From CAYJPK01 sp964372035 (lineage in GTDB: Bacteria; Desulfobacterota; Desulfovibrionia; Desulfovibrionales; Desulfovibrionaceae): 20,886 nucleotides of DNA. Shown piece after piece: positions 16,101 to 20,886 of the stretch (its first letter is position 1; each line of letters opens with the position of its first letter). The stretch is from positions 1 to 20,886 of the forward strand of contig CAYJPK010000034.1 of assembly GCA_964372035.1 (NCBI GenBank), read 5' to 3'. The notes beneath the pieces were generated by a model. That model searched no databases, had not been told where the DNA came from, and was given only the letters and a program-made list of their open reading frames with translations. Both the position numbers and the translations under genes were made by a program.

Positions 16101-18910
16101 TGACTGATTGCAACAAATTCAAGCTTGGCTGCATTGCCCTTAGTGATGAAATCCATATTATCAGCAAATTCACCAGGTTTATAACCTAGCATATATGGCA
16201 TTGGTGATAGTAAAAAGCGTTTTTCAGTCATTACAGAGCGTCCGCCATCAGGTTCAAAACCCTCTGTAGTGATAAAGCATTGCAAAGTTCCAAAACGCCA
16301 CTGGCTAAAATCAAGTGCTAATATTGCCTTACCAGATTTATCTGTGTTGACCTCTTTTAATGTTCTTGTAATTGGGTCAGAACTTCCTGAAAAAAATGGA
16401 TTTGTGTCTTGGAATTTATAAGATTCATATCCCTTAAAGTTTAATCTGGCAGGATATAATCTCATATTTGATGCAACTCTTCGATTAGCTGCTGCTTGCC
16501 CAAAAAGAGTTTTTAATTCAACTTGCAAGGCTGTATTTTCAGCTTTATCTGAACTGACAAGCCAACCACCACTTGGAATTACTTGAACTTCATTTTCTTG
16601 TTGTTTTACTTCAACTAATTCACTTTTAATTTTTAAGCTATCAGGCACAAAATTTTCAACTTGAACCATTTGCGAACCGAGTACAATTCCCATAGAATTT
16701 GCATTATTAGCTGGAGTGCCAACGCTTAAGCGATATTCTCCAGTTAAGGCATTTTGTGGTATTTGCCACGTAAAACTATGAATATTTTCACCTGCACTGA
16801 ATCTTTCTTGATATACCTTTCTATTAGAGCTATCAAAAATTGTTGCTATAAGAGGCATATTATGTGGCAGAGTTGTCCAGTCATTAGCACGAAGTAAAGT
16901 ACCAAAATTTAAGCTTTCACCTGGTCTAAATAAACCTCTTTCAGCAAAAACAAAGGCATTTAAGGAGTTTATACTGCTTTGCTTACCTTGTTTGTCCATA
17001 AAACTAGACATATTAACATAACGAGTATAATCGTTCAATGAAAGCCACAATAAATCTTCACCACCGAACATGGATTTTTTGCGAATTACAATAGCTGTTG
17101 GTGCTTTTTCTTTTGTAAAATTAGATAAATCAGGTAAAACGGCTTTACCATCTTTGTCAGTTTTACTGCTTGTTATCATAATACCGTTTGCACCTAGTAC
17201 TTGAACTTCAATTCCGCTTAATGCTTTAGTATCATTAATAGAACACACATATACTTCATGGATTTTATTTGGTAATGTTTTAACAACTAAGCCCATGTTT
17301 GAATACATAAGTAATCGTTCAAAGCTAGCAACAACTTTACCATCTTTAATCCCCTCTAAGCTTAAATTTATAAGCCCTGGCATTATTTCGCCCTTTGCAT
17401 CTGCAAAAACCTTATTTGCACTTAGGCTACTAAAAATAGGATTTGTTGTATAACTTTCATTTTTATTTTGAGGATTTAAAACAATTTCACCGCTTGTTGC
17501 TGTTGAATTTGCATAAAGTGAACTTTTATCAACAATATTTTTTAAGTTATTAATGAATGGAAGAGCTAAAGAATTATCTTTAAAGCGGTACGCTGTCCAT
17601 TTTATAGTATCTATATCTTCGCTAAGTATTGCAATATCGCTACCTTGCATAAGGACATTGCCGGCTTGAAGCAAGTCAATTCGAGCATTGCCTTGACTAA
17701 TATATTGCACACCATCAATGCTTCTTTCAAGAGCTGTTTTTACACCCTTATCATTTGTTGGTCCAAAACCTTGCGCAACATTCCAATAAACATAATGATT
17801 TGGGCTTGTATCGAGTCTGAAACGCACAAATTCAGCATTTTCATTTGGAATTTGTACTAGTTGTGGAGTTATTTTACGTGCATTTTGCTTTATTTCTTCA
17901 CTAATTCCACTTTTTGCCCAATCAGCTTTTATAATATTTTCTTCTGAGCGGTAAAGCGGTAGTTCAAGAACTGTGAGTGATTTTGCAAGTTCTTCTGGTG
18001 AAACAATCTGTGAAAATTTAAAAACAAGATGATTTTCCATTTGCAAAGATTTGTTTTGCCATTTTTCAAGATTTACATTTTTTAAGGTAAATAATGAATT
18101 TGTGCCTTGAACAGTTAACTTGTTTGTTGCATTTTCTATTGGGAAATTCCAAGTATTACCCTCTAACCAAATAGGTCTAATATCTTTAAGTGTCAAAGAT
18201 ACAATGCTTTTTTGTTTTGGTAAATTTAAAATTTTAGCATTAACAACGGCTCTAGTATAGTCTTCTAGCCAAATCCATTCGCTTTTTGCTAGCTCTAAGC
18301 CTGAATTTTTAGCAGCCATTATTTGAGAATTATTTTCTAATGTTTTTCTTAAATTTTCGTTAATACTTTCAGTAAAGCGTATATTAAAACTTATTGCATG
18401 TTGAGCTTTTTTAGATGGATCAATCCAAACCCTTGGATTTGCAATTTGAGCGCAACGTGGAATAGAGGTATATTTTGCAGTATTTGATGTTAATTCAACA
18501 TTTTGTGGTAGCTCCAAACTACTGACATCAACTGTGTAGTTTGTTTCGCTTTTCCATGAGCTAGTAGGGTAAAAGCTTAGCTTGTTTGAGTTTGTCCATT
18601 TCCAATAACCCTCTGGCCAGTCTGCACTTTCAATGCCTTCTGCTATTGAGCCAATTTTGCCTAAGAACACATTACACTTTTCTTTCCATTTATCGCCATA
18701 AGTTTGGCGACAAAGTTTTTCATTTGCTTCAAAAGTTAAGTCAATAGAGGAATTACTCCAAATTGGCTTGTATAAAAATTTTGGAGTTAAATGAACTTTT
18801 GCAGCGTTCGCAATATTGATAGAAAACATCAATAAAAATATAAGGAAAAATAATTGTTTAAAACAATAATTTGTTTTTCTGCCAAAGTTTTTTATGGTGT
18901 TGTTAGACAT
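13127..18910 (-). CDS. yfhM: Secreted bacterial alpha-2-macroglobulin family protein with thioester
   Basis: A 1927-residue periplasmic protease inhibitor of the bacterial A2M family, which traps attacking proteases when cleaved in its bait region. A signal peptide (hydrophobic about 18-33, ANA before position 37) fits signal peptidase I. There is no lipobox, unlike the E. coli lipoprotein. Landmarks are an MG-type segment with RGLFRPGES (about 655-755), a YAVDEGILQL strand near 1180, WWSGVVDIPSDG of the A2M core (about 1258), the thioester motif Cys1471-Val-Glu-Gln, an alpha-helical thioester-type domain after it, and a C-terminal DLLPGGFELV domain (about 1840-1927). The Shine-Dalgarno AGGAG (18917-18921) is six bases from the ATG. 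It is the first gene of an operon with pbpC. The symbol follows the E. coli homologue with the same neighbour. Confidence 0.93.
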   Translation of the reverse strand: MSNNTIKNFGRKTNYCFKQLFFLIFLLMFSINIANAAKVHLTPKFLYKPIWSNSSIDLTFEANEKLCRQTYGDKWKEKCNVFLGKIGSIAEGIESADWPEGYWKWTNSNKLSFYPTSSWKSETNYTVDVSSLELPQNVELTSNTAKYTSIPRCAQIANPRVWIDPSKKAQHAISFNIRFTESINENLRKTLENNSQIMAAKNSGLELAKSEWIWLEDYTRAVVNAKILNLPKQKSIVSLTLKDIRPIWLEGNTWNFPIENATNKLTVQGTNSLFTLKNVNLEKWQNKSLQMENHLVFKFSQIVSPEELAKSLTVLELPLYRSEENIIKADWAKSGISEEIKQNARKITPQLVQIPNENAEFVRFRLDTSPNHYVYWNVAQGFGPTNDKGVKTALERSIDGVQYISQGNARIDLLQAGNVLMQGSDIAILSEDIDTIKWTAYRFKDNSLALPFINNLKNIVDKSSLYANSTATSGEIVLNPQNKNESYTTNPIFSSLSANKVFADAKGEIMPGLINLSLEGIKDGKVVASFERLLMYSNMGLVVKTLPNKIHEVYVCSINDTKALSGIEVQVLGANGIMITSSKTDKDGKAVLPDLSNFTKEKAPTAIVIRKKSMFGGEDLLWLSLNDYTRYVNMSSFMDKQGKQSSINSLNAFVFAERGLFRPGESLNFGTLLRANDWTTLPHNMPLIATIFDSSNRKVYQERFSAGENIHSFTWQIPQNALTGEYRLSVGTPANNANSMGIVLGSQMVQVENFVPDSLKIKSELVEVKQQENEVQVIPSGGWLVSSDKAENTALQVELKTLFGQAAANRRVASNMRLYPARLNFKGYESYKFQDTNPFFSGSSDPITRTLKEVNTDKSGKAILALDFSQWRFGTLQCFITTEGFEPDGGRSVMTEKRFLLSPMPYMLGYKPGEFADNMDFITKGNAAKLEFVAISHDLKPYDAGNLVFSLSKRQPVTSLVTDSQGRYTYAQTVIDKEVSKQEQSLNGNLSYELPTSEVGEFLLTIKESKENGLVLARIPYSIVGNDDLRPALLSNEQLPPAKLHIKTDKKSYNGGDTAKIMVTAPYQGVALISLERDSVVSYKWVEVSQGNSMHELDIPSDFTGRGYVQVLMGRSPKSEEIFLQSQGFAMSSIDVNVDSRNVALEISAPKEVLPGKNLQFKVVNTAKKPTKAIVYAVDEGILQLSVYKTPKPLDYLLLDRALEVRTAQLFDLTMPTSEKIMKRLSAFGGGAGELDAFAALLGTFQNPFKRNNEAPLTWWSGVVDIPSDGLDLEIKVPSYYNGNVRIIAIAQTEKEVGSTSNNVFVKGDQVLTPQLPSAVALGDNFEAGLAITNTTDKEINLSISAKIADESQTKALNITNLAQTVSLKAKEEKLLPFNVSVGKTPGSATIKFSTKDDAGNIVERDAYISVRPASLARNTQRSLSLSQPTAINLSRKLLPYDAQTSLTLSYIPVPLLNASLSYLQNYQHNCVEQIISKAFALVELKETPLYMEAIDSISALDEKSLEKNVDKANGALISAFNPYQGVSLWTDRFNMDLFLSAYAADYLLALKDAGLNTPIGMMSQLFNYLSQYTNRYPTNINELRANAYAAWVLARAGYVVTTQLEMCENYIKKNEIKSDIANTLMAGAYQAIFMVEDAKRNLAKVKGDAPNSWTSGSDMFDLLAQYGLHSVVLAKEFPSEFKQAIPFLQDSFMAGLNKTHATLGAAMTARGLIEILKASANNDKSLEGIEIACTSYSNSASEEDSFAESFNNLFLLDAPNCTRFSVKIPKGPKIFAQIQEYGYDTVPAKDAVANGLKLTRTLTNITKGEIFNGSINQGDVLRVDIALNLLDNNKRPVVMVDLLPGGFELVLNHKDDTKADWNLSLYREEDRVIAYADVTKNELRITYHLRAINKGTYSLPSAYAEGLFDRNLQSRTTSSKVKVLAP

Positions 18911-18961
18911 GATTTGCTCCTAGTTATTTAAATAAATATAAGGAAATAAGGCCGTTTTGTA

Positions 18962-18990
18962 ATTTTAAATACATTATGTATAAATGACAA
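18962..18990 (-). promoter_or_regulatory. Sigma70-type promoter of the macroglobulin-pbpC operon
   Basis: Read on the minus strand, TTGTCA (18990-18985) is followed after exactly 17 bases by TAAAAT (18967-18962). Transcription would start near 18955, giving a leader of about 45 nt that contains AGGAG before the ATG at 18910. The -35 box and spacer lie inside one arm of the dyad at 18970-19017, so a protein bound there would compete with RNA polymerase. Confidence 0.6.
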
Positions 18991-19017
18991 AAAATAATGA
19001 CATTTATACATAATGTA
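18970..19017. promoter_or_regulatory. Perfect 17-bp inverted repeat (candidate operator)
   Basis: TACATTATGTATAAATG at 18970-18986 is the exact reverse complement of 19001-19017, with a 14-base centre. The outer 11 bp of each arm are themselves palindromic about a central base, TACATTATGTA (18970-18980) and TACATAATGTA (19007-19017). The arrangement looks like two operator sites, with the gene-proximal one covering the promoter spacer. As RNA it would form a hairpin without a following U tract, so a terminator for the upstream small gene is less likely, though a dual role is possible. Confidence 0.6.
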
Positions 19018-19049
19018 CTGTGTGCACATAAAAATACTTAATCTATGTT

Positions 19050-19397
19050 TTATTTTGTTGTAGTAGTTTTTATATCTTTTTTTGTATTATCAGTTGGCTT
19101 TTTAGCCTCTTTGCCTATTTTATTAGAAGTTTTTTCAGTTTTTTTAGTGGTTTTGGCGTTAGAATTTTTGCTGTTATTTGTTGCTGCTTTTGCATCAGGG
19201 TAACAAGTTTTACATGGGCTTAATTTTCTATTTTTAGCTTCTGCTTCACTAATTTCAGTTACGCTTTTTGACTTAGCAATGTGCCCACAATCTTTTGCTT
19301 CATGGTATCTTTTACCTGATGGAGTAACAAAAACTCCAGCAAAAGCAATTGATGCTGAAATAAGCCAAATAGCAAGGGTAAATAAAATCTTTTTCAT
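19050..19397 (-). CDS. Small secreted protein with H-x4-C...C-x2-C motif and Lys/Thr-rich tail
   Basis: A 115-residue exported protein. Residues 1-20 are a clear signal peptide ending in AFA. Residues about 22-69 form a compact motif: YH (32), Cys37, an SEAEAKNRKLSPC segment, then Cys62-x-x-Cys65-YP. This spacing recalls the small Ada-like or nuclease-associated metal-binding segments (KxYHxxxCxxL...AxxxGxxPCxxC) found fused to hydrolases, here standing alone. Residues 70-115 are low-complexity, rich in Lys, Thr and Asn, and strongly basic. The Shine-Dalgarno AAGGA (19403-19407) supports the start. It lies 31 bp after the 193-residue gene and is probably cotranscribed with it. Zinc binding is inferred; function unknown. 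Confidence 0.82.
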   Translation of the reverse strand: MKKILFTLAIWLISASIAFAGVFVTPSGKRYHEAKDCGHIAKSKSVTEISEAEAKNRKLSPCKTCYPDAKAATNNSKNSNAKTTKKTEKTSNKIGKEAKKPTDNTKKDIKTTTTK

Positions 19398-19428
19398 ATC
19401 GTTCCTTCTCTATAAAATTTAAATGTTA

Positions 19429-20010
19429 TTAATCATAATCAGCGTCATGTCTAGTATCATTGATTTTTGGAGCACGTACATCAACATATGTTGCCGCATT
19501 ATTAATTACATACCAAAGCCCGTCATCAAATTCTTGAACCCAAACAGCTCTTATATTATCTGCACCACTACTTTGCAACATGACTTTTTGAAAGTCAATA
19601 TCTGCTTCTACATGTGCGATATCTAATTCATAATTATCTATTGACATAGTGTAACCATTTTCTGGAGATGTGCCAATAACAAAGCTTCTAAAAATATAAT
19701 GCTTAGCCGGATTATTTAGTCTTGATGTAAAAGTTCCAAAACTTGCTAGTCTGTTCCAGTTTGCAGGTTGGCGCATAATATATCTTAGCATTTTATTGGC
19801 TTCAGCACGTTTTTTAGGGTTCATATAGCTAAAAACTGCATCAAAATACATTTTTACAGCACCTTCTGGACTAGTAGCAACTTGCTGGCATCTTTGCTTA
19901 AATTCAGAATAATTAGCTGGTAGGCTATTATAATTTTCTGCCAAGGCATAAATGCTAGGTATTAAAAGCAAGTTCATACAGATAAATGTAGAAATAAGTA
20001 GTTTTTTCAT
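19429..20010 (-). CDS. Secreted protein of unknown function, 193 residues
   Basis: Residues 1-24 form a signal peptide (MKK, hydrophobic core, ALA before ENYN), so the product is periplasmic or outside the cell. The mature part has a segment SPEGAVKMYFDAVFSYMNPKK (split here as SPEGAVKMYF then DAVFSYMNPKK) and ends in a strand-rich region with WVQEFDDGLWYV. This looks like a small alpha+beta fold that packs a helix against a sheet, as in SnoaL/NTF2-like or lumazine-type DUF proteins, but I cannot assign a family with certainty. A Shine-Dalgarno AGGAA (20016-20020) lies five bases before the ATG. It is followed after 31 bp by the 115-residue gene; the two probably form a transcription unit. 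Confidence 0.8.
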   Translation of the reverse strand: MKKLLISTFICMNLLLIPSIYALAENYNSLPANYSEFKQRCQQVATSPEGAVKMYFDAVFSYMNPKKRAEANKMLRYIMRQPANWNRLASFGTFTSRLNNPAKHYIFRSFVIGTSPENGYTMSIDNYELDIAHVEADIDFQKVMLQSSGADNIRAVWVQEFDDGLWYVINNAATYVDVRAPKINDTRHDADYD

Positions 20011-20028
20011 AATTATTCCTATAGTATT

Positions 20029-20133
20029 TTAAGTTGACATCACTACCATCAACGTAAGCAAAGTCACACTTGCTCCAGCACTTATGCTTTCGCAGTGATT
20101 GCCTGCTAGCACAGTCAATGATAGTAATTTCAT
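20029..20133 (-). CDS. Candidate 34-residue small hydrophobic protein or leader peptide
   Basis: An open frame of 34 codons starts with ATG at 20133 and ends with TAA, 18 bp before the 193-residue gene. The product begins MKLLSLTVLAG and ends in a hydrophobic stretch ASVTLLTLMVVMST, with one Cys at position 14. Its G+C (about 41 percent by hand count) is higher than the flanking 90 bp (about 29 percent). No convincing Shine-Dalgarno precedes it. It may be a real small membrane protein, a leader peptide, or a chance frame in structured non-coding DNA. Confidence 0.3.
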   Translation of the reverse strand: MKLLSLTVLAGNHCESISAGASVTLLTLMVVMST

Positions 20134-20153
20134 CTAAAATTAGTATGTTTTTG

Positions 20154-20191
20154 AGCTAGGGAAAGTATTAAATTTTATAAATTCCCTAGCT
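20154..20191. other. 10-bp perfect stem-loop downstream of the TMEM43-like gene
   Basis: AGCTAGGGAA (20154-20163) pairs with TTCCCTAGCT (20182-20191) around an 18-base AT-only-like loop (one G, one C). It lies 33 bp after the stop of the TMEM43-like gene. On the minus strand it is followed by CAAAAAC rather than a U tract, so it is not a standard intrinsic terminator. It may protect the 3' end of that mRNA, act as a processing site, or be an operator for the downstream genes. Confidence 0.45.
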
Positions 20192-20224
20192 GATAGGTTA
20201 AAAGTTCTACATAAGCTTTACTTG

Positions 20225-20886
20225 CTATGCAGCATTATCTGCTGATTCACTACCTTTCTTTTGATGACCTTTCCAAATTGTAAAACCAACAGCAAGAACT
20301 GCAATAGCAAGCAAAGAAATAGCTAGAATTGGTCTAAATCGAATCCATGCAACAGCAATAATGACAAATGACCATGAAATACCAATTAATCCGCTAACAA
20401 GTCCAACGCCTAAATCAACAAGATTGCCAAGCACAGGAACATAACCTGCTAGTAAAATAATAGGACCAAAAATCATTTTAAAACCAAATAGAACAACGAG
20501 AGTTCCAACAATTCTAATCGCCCAAGTCATGAAACTATTTGAATCTTTAGCACTTTGGAATATAGCTTCTTTTGATTCTTGACTATTTGAGATTTTACTA
20601 AATTTATTGCCGTTTGATGCTATAAAAGGCTCAAAGGTATTACCATTCACTTGTGCTACCATAGAGAAATTAGCATCTTTAACATACTTGTATGTTACTC
20701 GTACATCACCAACTTGTGGGCTAGATTCACTAATACCAAAGTAGATTTTGTTATCAGTGATAGTTACAGTGTTTTGAGCAATAGCATTATTTGCCATATT
20801 GTTAACATTGATATTGTTTGTATTCATGGTGCTATTCATGTTAGCCATGTTTTGATTTGGCATATTTTGGTTATACATATTTTGAT
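20225..20886 (-). CDS. TMEM43-family membrane protein, N-terminus beyond the window
   Basis: At least 220 codons, open to the window edge. An ATG at 20878 exists, but the frame continues upstream as QN, matching the repeat that follows, and no Shine-Dalgarno is visible, so the real start is probably outside. Counting from that Met, residues 1-31 are Asn/Met-rich. Residues about 45-117 match the soluble part of the TMEM43 family (PQVGDVRVTYKY, a VAQVNG strand, FMTWAIRIVG). Three membrane segments follow (about 118-145, 150-178 and 183-201), with the typical VPVLGNLVD loop. A basic and acidic tail ends the protein. TMEM43-family bacterial proteins are membrane-embedded and of unclear role. It is the most upstream visible gene of the minus-strand cluster. 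Confidence 0.78.
   Translation of the reverse strand, partial: QNMYNQNMPNQNMANMNSTMNTNNINVNNMANNAIAQNTVTITDNKIYFGISESSPQVGDVRVTYKYVKDANFSMVAQVNGNTFEPFIASNGNKFSKISNSQESKEAIFQSAKDSNSFMTWAIRIVGTLVVLFGFKMIFGPIILLAGYVPVLGNLVDLGVGLVSGLIGISWSFVIIAVAWIRFRPILAISLLAIAVLAVGFTIWKGHQKKGSESADNAA
20835..20886 (-). repeat. Short Asn/Gln/Met-rich tandem repeat in the TMEM43-like gene
   Basis: On the minus strand a 15-base unit encoding N-Q-N-M-x recurs about three times (QNMYN, QNMPN, QNMAN), then decays into ANMNSTMNT and further NN/NM-rich sequence. The repeat runs off the window edge. In-frame 15-bp repeats can vary in copy number by slippage without breaking the frame. Confidence 0.65.

Noticed and set aside
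20154..20191. Stem-loop as an intrinsic terminator of the TMEM43-like gene
   Set aside because: There is no T tract after the stem on the minus strand, where it would be needed (CAAAAAC follows), so it is listed only as a stem-loop.

Overview
The window is an AT-rich (roughly one third G+C) stretch of a Gram-negative, diderm bacterial chromosome. The envelope gene content shows this: a type I-secreted RTX/VCBS giant adhesin, penicillin-binding protein 1C paired with a bacterial alpha-2-macroglobulin, and several Sec-exported proteins. The adhesin's N-terminal module resembles the prefix on LapA/BapA-like adhesins of Desulfovibrionaceae and some other proteobacteria. From sequence alone I would not name a genus; a low-G+C, possibly host-associated proteobacterium or desulfobacterium is the best guess.

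Layout. Bases 1-430 hold no gene but carry dyad symmetries, a possible promoter and a T9 tract ahead of the adhesin. Bases 431-10588 (+) are one intact 3385-residue adhesin: a retention-like prefix ending in a PAAG site, about 18 VCBS/cadherin-like units, a long helical insertion in the last unit, and a short RTX C-terminal secretion region. A bidirectional terminator (10641-10673) separates it from a convergent minus-strand operon, read 18910 to 10715: a secreted thioester alpha-2-macroglobulin followed 30 bp later by pbpC. That operon has a good promoter (TTGTCA-N17-TAAAAT) overlapped by a striking 17-bp-arm inverted repeat.

Upstream on the same strand lies a small cluster of exported or membrane proteins: a TMEM43-family membrane protein cut by the window edge, a 214-bp gap with a 34-codon candidate small ORF and a strong stem-loop, a 193-residue secreted protein of unknown role, and a 115-residue secreted protein with a His/Cys metal-site-like motif and a Lys/Thr-rich tail.

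How they may work together. The adhesin would be exported by a type I system that is not in this window and may be held at, or released from, the outer membrane by LapG-type proteolysis. The macroglobulin/PBP1C pair is a known periplasmic defence module: protease trapping coupled to cell-wall repair. The exported small proteins are unassigned. No tRNA, rRNA, CRISPR, transposase or phage gene was seen. The parts most worth following up are the adhesin's helix-loaded VCBS units, the dyad controlling the macroglobulin operon, and the small uncharacterised envelope cluster.
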